Source: Halicephalobus mephisto (taxonomy: Eukaryota > Nematoda > Chromadorea > Rhabditida > Panagrolaimidae). Taken from it: 64,000 bases of DNA. The stretch is taken from positions 124,001-188,000 of the forward strand of contig SWDT01000084.1 of the NCBI GenBank assembly GCA_009193035.1, given 5' to 3'. Under the pieces are notes generated by a model that searched no databases, was not told where the DNA came from, and saw only the letters and a list, made by a program, of their open reading frames with translations. The position numbers were made by a program, and so were the translations under genes. Positions 44,521 through 54,729 of this stretch are shown here, one piece after another. The stretch's first letter is position 1. Each line of letters starts with the position of its first letter.

Positions 44521-45020
44521 AATTAAAATTCAGAATTCGAGGTCGAAATTCTAGTTTTTCGTGTTAAGACATAATTCAAAAATTACTGTGATTCGAAAAA
44601 TCCAGATATTTAATTTTATCAACTTAAATGAAAAAATATTTTAAAGTAAGAAAAATTCATATATCTTAATATGAAAAACTAGAATTTCGATTTTGAATTC
44701 TGAATTCCAATTTTGGTATATTAGCACAGAGTTCAGTATCAAAATTCAAAGTTAAAATTAATTGTTAAAGTTTGAAGCCGAATTTGAATATTAAAATTGA
44801 AGGTCAAAGGTCGACATCAATGTTGATACCCAGAGTTCGAAGTCAAAATTAAAATTCAGAATTCGAGGTCGAAATTCTAATTTTTCGTGTTAAGACATAA
44901 TTCAAAAATTATTGTGATTCGAAAAATCCAGATATTTAATTTTATCAACTTAAATGAAAAAATATTCTAAAGTAAGAAAAATTCAAATATGAGTCTTAAC
45001 ACGAAAAATTAGAATTTCGA
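44520..45020. repeat. Diverged two-unit repeat (AGAATTCGAGGTCGAAATTCTAnTTTTTCGTGTTAAGACATAATTC)
   Basis: The unit near 44526-44670 is repeated at 44857-45010, joined by sequence rich in AAAnTCGAAGTCAAA words. It is related to the 40-kb satellite. Confidence 0.65.
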
Positions 45021-45739
45021 TTTTGACAATATACAACACAAGTCTCGTAATTGACGTTTCGAGACTGTCAGAGTCCAAGTTTTCCAAAATAGATAAAAAA
45101 ACAAATTTGGAAAAACAAGAATTAAAAAAAAATTTTTATTTGCAAAATAAACTTTTTAAAATTTAATTTTTTAAATTTTAATTTTTTAAGAAAAGTTAAT
45201 TTTTTTTTAAATTTTAATTTTTTAAAAAAGTTAATTTTTTTTTAATTTTAATTTTTTAAAAAATTTGATTTTTTTTAAATTTTAATTTTTTTAAAAAGTT
45301 AATTTTTTTTAAATTTTAGTCGATCAATGAGCAATCCACGTCAAATCAAACATTTTGAGTACATTGATTTCCTTTAAAAATTTGAACTAAATTTTTTTTA
45401 CGATTCCTGGATGTTCTGTAGCCCTAATAGAAGCCACGTGAAAAATAAAAAATCTTCTGATGGAGTAATCTCCCACGGAATCGTAAATTCGCAGTCGTAA
45501 ATACCGTAAAACAAGAAAAAAAATTACATAAAACGTGATGCAAATTTTTTTTGCAATTTTCGAAATCGTCTGGAAGGTAAGTAAAACAAAAAAATTTAAA
45601 AATTAAAATTAATTCAAAATTTTTTACTTTATTTTTTTAATTTTCAAAAAGTTTTAAATTTAAATTTTTTTAAATTAAAAATCTTTTAATTTCACAACTT
45701 TTTAGAAAATTATAAAAATTAAAGATAATTTTTAAAAAT

Positions 45740-46215
45740 TAGTTTTTTTTTGCAAAAATGAATAAAAATAAAAAAATAAATTATTTTTATAAAAATCTTA
45801 ATTTTTTAGAAATTTCAATTTTGAAAATAAATTTTTTTACAAAAATGAATAAAAATAAAAAAATAACTATTTTTATAAAAATCTTAATTTTTTAGAAATT
45901 CCGATAAATTTTTTTGGAAATTTTTTTTTTGCAAAAATGAATAAAAATAAAAAAATAACTATTTTTATAAAAATCTTAATTTTTTAGAAATTTCAATTTT
46001 GAAAATAAATTTTTTTGCAAAAATGAATAAAAATAAAAAATTAACTATTTTTATAAAAATCTTAATTTTTTAGAAATTTCAATTTTGAAAATAAATTTTT
46101 TTGCAAAAATGAATAAAAATAAAAAATTAACTATTTTTATAAAAATCTTAATTTTTTAGAAATTCCGATAAATTTTTTTGGAAATTTTTTTTTTTGCAAA
46201 AATGAATAAAAATAA
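45740..46215. repeat. ~88-bp satellite (GCAAAAATGAATAAAAATAAAAAA)
   Basis: Six units with GCAAAAATGAATAAAAATAAAAAA, TATTTTTATAAAAATCTTAATTTTTTAGAAATT and either CAATTTTGAAAATAAATTTTTT or CCGATAAATTTTTTTGGAAATTTT. The two alternative endings give a short/long alternation. Confidence 0.85.
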
Positions 46216-46479
46216 ATCTGGCAATTAACTGCTGAAATGAACTCGCTCTTCCTTCCTTGTTTTCCTACAATTTCGAAGGTTCTCAGAAATTTTAATAATT
46301 CATTTTGAGAAATCTTAAAACATTTATTTTTTAAATAATAAAACAAAAATAAAATTAAACTTTCTAACCAGAATTCGTAATCTAAGTTTTCAAAATAATT
46401 TTTCTGAGGAAACGGAAGGTAAACATTGGATCACGTTCGTTCCGAATTTTTTCAACTTTTTCAAACTCGTTTTTTCCAT

Positions 46480-46830
46480 TCGGGACTAAAAAAACAAATT
46501 TTTTGAGAATTTTAAAGCATTTCTTAAGTTACTTTTTTTAATTTTTAAACAAAAAATAATTTTTTAAAAATTTTAAAATATTTTTAATTTTATTTATTTT
46601 TTTAAAATTTTTAAACAAAAAACAAATTTTTTGAGAATTTTAAAGCATTTTTAAAGTTACTTTTTTTAATTTTGAACAAAAAATAATTTTTTTAGGAATT
46701 TTAAAATATTTTTAATTTTATTTATTTTTTTTAATTTTTAAACAAAAAATAATTTTTTTAAAAATATTTTTAATTTTATTTATTTTTTTAAATTTTGAAT
46801 GAAAATAATTTTTTTAAATTTTAAGACTTT
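46480..46830. repeat. T/A-rich array (AACAAAAAATAATTTTTTTA, TATTTTTAATTTTATTTATTTTT)
   Basis: Two longer repeats (46490-46610 and 46620-46740) followed by shorter partial copies. No coding potential. Confidence 0.65.
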
Positions 46831-47219
46831 CTGGAGAGAGGAAGATTGTCTGTCTCAGTTCGCCGATTCGCTCGAAATAACGAACTCCTTAGATTTCTCA
46901 TTTTTCGCGTTAAGACCACAAATTTCTTATTTTTTAGAATTAATGGAAAGAGGACGATCGTATATTATTTAATTCATCCAAAACGACGAACTCACAATTT
47001 TTTTTCGTGTTAAGACCACAAATTTCTTAGTTTTTAGAATTATTTACTATTAAATCCACTTTTTCTCGTTATTATTTAGTTGCTACAATACATTTTACAA
47101 TTTTTCATTTTAATACTTAGTAATAATCATTTAAATTGATTTTTGCAGGAAAATGTTCAATATATTTTGTTATTATCAGATATTTATTTAACTAAAAAAT
47201 AATGAATGCTTTGCAGTCA

Positions 47220-47395
47220 AGTTTCGTATATCAAATTTAAAATTTCATATATCAAATTAAAATTTCCATATATCAAATTAAAATTTTCATATATCAATTT
47301 AAAATTTCATATATCAATTTAAAATTTTCATATATCAATTTAAAATTTCATATATCAATTTAAAATTTTCATATATCAATTTAAAATTTTTCAGA
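47220..47395. repeat. ~21-bp minisatellite (TTTCATATATCAATTTAAAAT)
   Basis: Nine head-to-tail units with one-base length variation and very little divergence, indicating recent expansion. Confidence 0.9.
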
Positions 47396-47669
47396 CTAAA
47401 AATCAGGTGTCTAAGGACGGAAGTTGATTAACAATTGAATCATATCTAAATTTGAACTAAGGCCTTGGAAAAATCAAAGTATATAATCTTCAAGTTAGAA
47501 GTTTTTGTTATTCATTCTTATGTCATTGACGAACATTAAGTAAAATGATCAATTGTTCGGAAACATCATTAATTACACCATTACAATTATGAGAATTGAT
47601 AGATTCAGAAAATTCCGATAAAATTTCGATAAAATACGACAGGATATATTGTAACTCATAATTTGAGAC

Positions 47670-48260
47670 AAACCTGCACACGAAAAAGCGTAACTTTAGG
47701 TACAGTAATAAGTGAAAATCGTCACTATCAATTTTCAATTTTTGTCACAAATATGAAATATTAATGAAAAAAGTGACTATTGTGTCATATTTCGTAATTG
47801 TTAAAAAACTAAAAGTTACTTTTCTTGTCTGAAGAATTGACTAAATGTTCCTAAATACCACATATTAGAAAAAAATTTTATTACATACAAAAAGCGTAAC
47901 TTTAGTGGAATAACAAATGTAAATCGTCACTATTATTTTTTAACTTCCACCACAAATGTCAAATATTCATGAAAAATGTGACTATTATGTCATATTTCGT
48001 AATTGTTAAAAAACTAAAAGTTACTTTTTTTGTCTGAAGAATTGACTAAATGTTCCTAAATACCATATATTAGAAAAAATTTATTATTATATACAAAAAG
48101 CGTAACTTTAGTGGAATAACAAATGTAAATCGTCACTATTATTTTTCAATTTTTGTCACAAATATGAAATATTAATGAAAAAACGTGACTATTGTGTTAC
48201 ATTTTTGTTATATTTCGCAATTGTTAAAAAAACAAAAGTTACGTTTTTTATGGAACAGTA
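47670..48260. mobile_element. Tandem cluster of hairpin MITE-like units (copy cluster 2)
   Basis: Three units (about 47676-47840, 47883-48040, 48090-48255) each start with CAnAAAAAGCGTAACTTTAG, contain AAATCGTCACTAT and GTGACTATTGTGTCATATTTCG, and end AAACnAAAAGTTACnTTTT, the inverted counterpart of the start. They match the family in the intron at 6.2-6.8 kb; internal TGTGACnnTnnTGTnnCAT / CGTCACTAT words are shared. Confidence 0.75.
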
Positions 48261-48429
48261 CTGAAGTAAAAAATCACTTTTTAAGTTTTTAAATATTTTA
48301 TCTATTATAAAAATATGTAAAATAAAGTTTCATCAGTAATTTCAAAAATCATAAAAAATAAAATTTGAATGGTCCTAACACGAAAAATGAGAAATCCGAG
48401 TTCGCCATCTTGAGCGAATTGGCGAAATG

Positions 48430-48790
48430 TGACGAATGATCATTTTTTTTTATTTTTATTTTTTTTTATTTTTTTTTTTTTAAAATTATTTTTTTTTAAA
48501 ATTATTTTTTTTTAAATTATTATTTATTTTTTCTTTTTTGAGTAAAAAGAATTTTTACATTTTTTCCATTTGGGACTGAAAAACGAATTTTTTAAAGATT
48601 GTTTTTAACTTTTTTATTTTTTTCGGTCCCAAGTGGAAAAAAAATTACTTTTTAATTTTTTTTTCGAAGTTTATTTTTTGCTTTTGAATGGAAATTTTTT
48701 TCGAAAAAAATTATTTTCTAGGGACTTTTTAAAACTTATTTTCCATTCAGGACAAAAAAAAGTTTTTTGAAAATTTTTTAACATTTTCAA
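48430..48790. repeat. Poly-T/A low-complexity block
   Basis: Long T runs with TTTTAAAATTATTTTTTT units (48440-48530) followed by CCATTnGGGACTGAAAAAnG units. No gene. Confidence 0.7.
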
Positions 48791-48799
48791 ATTCATCTG

Positions 48800-49265
48800 C
48801 TTTTTGGTCCTGAAGAGAAAGAAGAAATTACTTTTTTTTTTATTTAGGATCAGAACTTTTAAATTAGTTTTTGTTGAATCGTACTCTATCCATTCGAAAG
48901 TAAACCCAAACAACACTAGTCCTGAAGGGAAAGATGAAATTACTTTTTTCTACTCGGGATCAGAACTTTCGAATCAGTTTTTGTTCAATTATACACTTAT
49001 CCATTCGAAAGTAAACCTAAAAAATACTAGTCTTGAAGAGAGAGAAGAAATTACTTTTTTCTGTTTAGGATCAGAACTTTTGAGTAGATTTATGCTGAAT
49101 CATATACTTATCCAAGTAAGCATAAACCCACAACACTGGTCCTGAAGGGAAAGAAGAAATTACTTTTTTCTGTTTAGGATCAGAACTATTAAATTAGCTT
49201 TTGTTGAATCATATTCTATCCATTCGAAAGTAAACCTAAACAACACTGGTCCTGAAGGGAAATAC
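48800..49265. repeat. ~111-bp satellite (TCCTGAAGGGAAAGAAGAAATTACTTTTTTCTG)
   Basis: Four full units start near 48810, 48920, 49030 and 49139 with a partial one near 49250. Each contains GGATCAGAACTTTnnAATnAGTTTTTGTT, ATCCATTCGAAAGTAAACC and CAACACTnGTCCTGAAG. Confidence 0.88.
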
Positions 49266-49500
49266 CCTGAGGGCTAACAGGGATTTATGACTATGGGGTA
49301 GCAGGAAATTAAGTTGATTATGCAATAATTATTAGAGTTGCTTGTATCTTGTGCCTCCGGTTCAGTAAGTCACTTTGTACTTATTTCTCATCTCTACGTA
49401 AACCAGAAGCCCCACGGCGATCTAAGAATTCTGAATAAATTTGAGTTCGAAAATCGAAGATTTCAAAAAATCGATAACTCTGCTTAAGATCAACAAATAA
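49266..49500. other. Non-repetitive island
   Basis: Unique sequence (AATACCCTGAGGGCTAACAGG, GTATCTTGTGCCTCCGGTTC, ACCAGAAGCCCCACGGCGATC). No splice-supported frame was found and the function is unknown. Confidence 0.3.
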
Positions 49501-49509
49501 TTTCTCAGA

Positions 49510-49900
49510 ATTTTTAAAATGTTTTTCGAAATTTATTTTTTTCACTTAAGACCAAAAAAATAATTTTTTTCATTCAAAACTAAAATAATTTTTCCATTCA
49601 GAATCAAAAGACTAATTTTTTTCCGTCTGAGACCGAAAAAATCACTTTTTTTCATTTAGGATCAGAAGACTGATTTTTTTCTGTTCGAGACCAAAAAAAT
49701 CAGTTTTTCTATTTGAGACCGAAAAATTACTTTTTCCATTCGAGACCGAAAAAATCACTTTTTCCACTCGAGATCGAGAAAAATCACTTTTTCCATTCGA
49801 GACCGAAAAATTACTTTTTCCACTCGAGACCGAGAAAAATCACTTTTTCCATTTGAGACCAAAAAAATCACTTTTTTCCATTCAGAATCAAAAACAATTT
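49510..49900. repeat. ~28-bp minisatellite (TTTTTCCATTCGAGACCGAAAAAATCAC)
   Basis: About eleven units, mutually diverged, of CACTTTTTCCAnTCGAGACCGAnAAAAT. The GAGACCGAAAA core resembles the AMPK-intron minisatellite at 28.2-28.5 kb in reverse orientation. Confidence 0.8.
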
Positions 49901-50689
49901 TTAAAACTTCCTACGAACCTCTTTTTTTCACTTTTCACTTAGGATCAAAAAAACAAAATTTTTTTAAAACTTTTTCCACAAATTCGATTTTTTCTATTTG
50001 AGATAAAAAATTATTTCTAGAAGTTTTCATAAACTCGTTTTCTGTCCGGGACCACAAAAATAGATAATTTTTTTAAGTATAAACATGGCAAAAACTGCAA
50101 GAACTCGAAAACAATTCTTTTTTCATCTGCAAAAAATAGTTGGCAACAAACAATCAAGTTCAGGAGCAGAGGGAGGAGAAACATGTGATACTGCAAATTT
50201 TGCAATAGGATTTCAAAGCCAAACAACTATGAAACATCAATTATAAAAATTAAAATTAATCTGTATTTGTCTGGAAAAACTCAAAATTAAAAAAATTAAA
50301 TTTTCGAAAATCTAAAAAATTCAAAATTTTAAAAAAATTTCTTATTTAAAAAAATTTAAATTTCGAAGAATTTTTAAAATATTTTTATTTTAAAAAATTT
50401 AATTTTCGAAAATCTTAAAAATTTCAAAATTTCAAATTTAAATAAGTTTATTATTTTTAAAAATTAAAATTCATTGAAGAAAGTGAAAAAAATTAAAATT
50501 TTAAAAAATAAAGAATTTCAAAATTTCTAATTTAAATAAGTTTATTACTTTTAAAAATTAAAATTTGTTAAAAAAAGTAAAAAAATTAAAATTTTAAAGA
50601 ATAAAGAATTTCGAAATTTTAAATTTAAACAACTTTATTTTTAAAAATTAAAATTCCATCTATATTGATTCAAAAAGTAAAAAATTTAA

Positions 50690-51040
50690 ATTCTAGAGGT
50701 CAGGAGGCTTGGAACCTTCGGGCACTTCCATATTTGCATTTCAAGACGTTTTTAAACAGTTTTTTCATCTGGAAATCCTTCAGGGTTTTTTTTGACTTTT
50801 CTTGAACTGTCGAAAAAGCTTGTTGACCAGAATAAAAAAGGAAAATTGGTTTTTCAGCTCAAAATAGACTCAGAAATGCCCAAGAATCCAAAAAGAGAAA
50901 CCAAAAAATAAAAAACAAGGAAAACTGGAAAACAGCACGTGGTTTTATCCTCTTTTTGCCTTAGGCTTTCGAGAGATCAAGTTGGCAATTAGCCAATGCG
51001 CAAGAAAAAAGTCCCTAGTGAAAAATGACTGAAGACAATT
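50690..51040. other. Non-repetitive island with an E-box
   Basis: Unique sequence with GGAGGCTTGGAACCTTCGGGC, an E-box in AACAGCACGTGGTTTTATCC (near 50940) and GATCAAGTTGGCAATTAGCC. No exon is recognised. Confidence 0.3.
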
Positions 51041-51079
51041 GTTTGGAAGAAATAAACATTGCCAATATACGAAAATTAA

Positions 51080-51470
51080 TAGTGTAAAATTATGAGATTT
51101 TACTACTGCGAAAGAAACAGTTGTCGTGTGCGAAGGAATTTTACGCTGCGAAGTAAAAAGTTCGCTCGGCGCGAAAAAAAATTATTAATTTTTGGAAGAC
51201 AAAATAGTGTAAAATTATGAGATTTTACTACTACGAAGGAAACAGTTGTCGTGTGCGAAGGAATTTTACGCTGCGAAATAAAAAGTTCGCTCGGCGCGAA
51301 AAAATAAAACTTGTTAAGATAAAAAATTAACAATTTTCGGAAGACGAAATTGATAATGTAAAATTACGAAATTTCACCAGTGCGGAAAAATTTTACGCTG
51401 CGAAATAAAAAGTTCGCTCGGCGCGAAAAAAACAGTTACCGTTGCGAACTTACAAAATTTACCAATTTGA
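51080..51470. repeat. ~124-bp satellite (TTTTACGCTGCGAAGTAAAAAGTTCGCTCGGCGCGAAAA)
   Basis: Two full units (about 51082-51204, 51205-51330) and a partial third (to about 51440). The shared part includes GTAAAATTATGAGATTTTACTACTnCGAAnGAAACAGTTGTCGTGTGCGAAGG. CpG-rich by comparison with everything around it. Confidence 0.85.
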
Positions 51471-51639
51471 GAGGATAAAAATTACAAGTTTTTAGGAAAA
51501 ATTAATAGTATGAAATTACGAAATTATATCATGTAAAAAATACCACTTTGGGAAAATGAAAATTATCGTTTTGCGAAGTTTCCTCGTGAAGATGTAAAAT
51601 TTACAAATGCGGAATTATGAAATCTCACCAGCACGTGAA

Positions 51640-52240
51640 AAAAACACTTTTCAATGTGAAATTGTAAAATCTTGTCAGTGAGAAAAATAATTGTCAATGT
51701 GAAATTATGAAATTTCGCCGGTGCGAAAAAAAGTTTACTGCGCGAAGGAAAACTTTCGCAGATACAGAATAGTAAAATTTATTACTTTAGAAATTAAAAA
51801 AAGTATCAAAAAAAAGAAATTACCATTGCAAAAAAAGTTTTCAATGCGCGAAAGAAAAAAATTACCTTCGCGAAGGAAAACTTTCACTGCGCGAAGGAAA
51901 TTTTCGACGTGCGAAGGAAGACTTTCGCAGATGCAGAATAGTAATTATTATCAGTTTAGAAATTAAAAATTATCAATAAAAAAGTAGAAATTACCAATGC
52001 GCGAAGGAAAACTTTCACTGTGCGAAGAAAACTCTCAACGTGCGAAGGAAAAAATCACCTTTGCGAAGGAATATTTCGCAGATGCAGAATAGTAATTATT
52101 GTTAGTCCAGAAATTAAAAAAAATTATCAATAAAAAAGTAGAAATTACCAATGCGCGAAAAAAAAATTTTCACTGTGCGAAAAAAAAACCCAATGCGAAA
52201 AAACAATAACAAATGCGCGAAAGAGAAACCTACCGCTGTG
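51640..52240. repeat. TGCGCGAAGGAAAACTTTC array
   Basis: Many 20-25-bp words (GTGCGAAGGAAAACTTTCnC, TACCAATGCGCGAA) are organised in a ~125-bp higher-order unit with GCAGATGCAGAATAGTAATTATT near 51930 and 52080. Related words occur at 58.8-59.2 kb. Confidence 0.75.
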
Positions 52241-52294
52241 GAATAATGGAACCTGCCAGTGCGCAAAGAAAAAACTGGCAATAAGAAAACAAAA

Positions 52295-52375
52295 TAGCTG
52301 CCAGATTGCGCGAGAATCGAACCCAGTCATAAGACTGCTTTTCTGGACTGTCTGGCAACAACGGTCAGGCGCTCT
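52295..52375 (-). other. Degenerate tRNA-like segment
   Basis: The minus strand contains GGGTTCGATTCTCGCGC, which has a good RNA polymerase III B-box, preceded by AGAGCGCCTGACC (A-box-like end) and a perfect short stem CAGTC-TTAT-GACTG. TGCCAGA and TCTGGCA form a 7-bp pair around part of it. A complete cloverleaf could not be folded by eye: the T-stem has mismatches. It is probably a tRNA-derived repeat or pseudogene. Confidence 0.25.
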
Positions 52376-52554
52376 TTCGCGCGGGAAACATTCGTCGAAG
52401 CAATTCATCCGGACAAAAAACCCAAGGTCAAAGAATACCAAAAAAAAAAAAACAAAAAAATTTTCTTAGGATGTGTTTCGGGATTGATTTAGAGGATTCA
52501 AAAAACCCGAAACTCACTATTCAGATCTCCACAGAAATGGGTATTTTTGAGAAA

Positions 52555-52800
52555 AATTACTGTATAAAAATTCGAAAACTTACTGTAGAAAAAAACTCAA
52601 AAATTACTATAGAAAAAATTTCAAAAATTACTGTAGAAAAAAATTTAAAAATTACTGTAGAAAAAATTTCAAAAATTACTGTAGAAAAAATTCAAAAATC
52701 TTTAGAAACTACTGTAGAAAAAAACTCAAAAATTACTGTAGAAAAAAATTCTAAAGAATTTTTTAAAATTACTGTAGAAAAAAATTTAAAAATTATTGTG
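52555..52800. repeat. ~24-bp minisatellite (AAAAATTACTGTAGAAAAAAATTC)
   Basis: About ten units of ATTACTGTAGAAAAAAnTnAAAA. They keep a frame open (ITVEKNSK repeated), which explains a ~147-codon open frame here. It has no other gene-like property. Confidence 0.85.
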
Positions 52801-52967
52801 GAAGAAAATTTTTACATTTTAGAAAAAATAAAAATTTTTGAATTTAAAAAACCATCGTCGGTCAAGAGCAGAAGGAAAAACGGACAAGGAAGCAATTCGA
52901 AGAGGAGGTTCTAGAGCCGGAGAGGGAGCTCGGCAATTAACCGTTTCATCCTGAATTTATTACGAAA

Positions 52968-54027
52968 TTACATCATTAGGAATAAAACCACTAAAACGAA
53001 ATAAATAATTGTATTTTGTTTTTGTATGGTATTTTATCGTACAAAATACAATACAAAAACAGAATACAAAAACAACAGCAAAGCGAAATGTGCATTAGTT
53101 AGTATCTGATAAAAGTGAACATAATAATGAATTTCACCACGGAAGCCTGTATAACGATCTGTAGGATTCCTGAGTCTTCACAATGTGCATAAAATGCATA
53201 CAAAAAGTACACAGTATTCAATATATCGATTTATTGAATATAATACATTGATATTAACTTAATATATGGATATATTGAATGTCATGTATCCGATATATCA
53301 GAATCTTTTTAATGTATCCATATATGGAATGTAATATACCAATATCATACTTAATATATGGACACATTAAATGTAATATATATTATACATAAGAACCGTT
53401 CCAATGTGCCGATATCAACTTAATATATCGGCACATTGAATACAGTGCACCGATATCAAGTTGATGTATCGACATACTGACTAGAATATATCTAATACAT
53501 CAGAACTGTTTTGATGCGTTGATATACTCACTATAATGTATCTAGTACGTCAGAACCACTTTGATGTATCGATATACTCACTATAATGTATCTAGTACGC
53601 CAGAATCACTTTGATGTATCGATATACTAACTATAATGTATCTAGTACATCAGAATCACTTTGATGTATCGATATACTAACTATAATGTATCTAGTACGT
53701 CAGAATCACTTTGATATGTTGATATACTAACTATAATGTATCTAATACATTAAAACCACTTTGATGCACTGATACATTGAATACTGTGTACTTTTTGTAT
53801 GCATTTTATGCACATCGTGAAGACTCAGGAATCCTACAGATCGTTATACAGACTTCCATGGTGAAATTCGTTATTATGTTCACTTTTATCAGATACTAAT
53901 GCACATTTCGCTTTGTTGTTGTTTTTGTATTCTGTTTTTTATATTGTATTTTGTACGATAAAATACCATACAAAAACAAAATACAATTATTTATTTTCAT
54001 TTAGTGATTTTATTCCTAATGACGTAA
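52968..54027. mobile_element. Foldback element with ~258-bp terminal inverted repeats
   Basis: The left arm begins TTACATCATTAGGAATAAAA (52968) and the right arm ends with its inverse TTTTATTCCTAATGACGTAA (54027). The arms match for about 258 bp at over 90%, including ACAAAAAGTACACAGTATTCAA, the GATCTGTAGGATTCCTGAG block and the ATAAATAATTGTATTTTG outer block. No transposase frame lies between; the middle is a 50-bp satellite. A target-site duplication is not evident. It fits a non-autonomous DNA transposon of foldback/MITE type. Confidence 0.85.
53510..53760. repeat. Exact 50-bp satellite within the foldback element
   Basis: CTATAATGTATCTAGTACnT starts at 53531, 53581, 53631, 53681 and 53731, a strict 50-bp period. 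The units have few substitutions: CAGAATCACTTTGATGTATCGATATACTAA follows each. Confidence 0.9.
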
Positions 54028-54169
54028 CGGTCGAAACTATACTGGATATTAAAATAAGCAGTTATTATAATAAATACTTTTTCTCGCAGTTGATGCAAAT
54101 TTTACTGTTTTCTTTTTTACAATTTTATACAACGAGCGATGGAACCCGTTTTCGGTGAGCTCTTTAATT

Positions 54170-54605
54170 GTACGATAACAATTACGAAATAACTATTACA
54201 TAAAATCAACGCGCAGATTACTGTAGTTCTTATGAAATCCCTGATAGTCGCGTCGAGACTATTTCGTAACAACGTCTATTTCCGCTTTTTTTAAATATAA
54301 GAATGTAGGATATAAGATTATCTGATGACAATTACGAAATAACTGTTACATAAAATCAACGCGCAGATTACTGTAGTTCTCATGAGATCTCTGATAGTCG
54401 CGTCGAGACAACTTTGTAACAACGTCTATTTCCGCTTTTTTAAAATATAAGAATGCAGGATATAAAATTGTACGATAACAATTACGAAACAACTGTTACA
54501 TAAAATCAACGCGCAAGTTACTGTAGTTCTCATGAGATCTCTGATATTCTCGTCAAAACAATTCCATAACAACGCTCTTTTCCGCTTTCTAAAAATATAA
54601 AAATA
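54170..54605. repeat. Three tandem copies of the Helitron-linked repeat
   Basis: Units of ~148 bp start near 54173, 54323 and 54470: CAATTACGAAAnAACTnTTACATAAAATCAACGCGCAGATTACTGTAGTTCT, CTGATAGTCGCGTCGAGAC, AACAACGTCTATTTCCGCTTT. The reverse complement matches 30545-30665, directly upstream of the Helitron coding remnant. It is probably a non-autonomous relative of that element. Confidence 0.8.
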
Positions 54606-54729
54606 TAAATTATTTTTGTAAAATAATGCAAAATGAAAATTTTCATCCTAGTGGCTTCATTAATCATTGAAAAATTAGACATGTATATTTTAAAATTTTA
54701 TTTTTAGATGATCTTTAAGATCCTAAAAT

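Noticed and set aside
44400..51000. CACGTG E-boxes in several unique islands as one regulatory system
   Set aside because: The motif is short and also occurs in satellites (42958, 51632). A shared function cannot be supported from sequence alone.
52471..52914. 147-codon plus-strand open frame
   Set aside because: Its body is translation of a 24-bp minisatellite (ITVEKNSK repeated).
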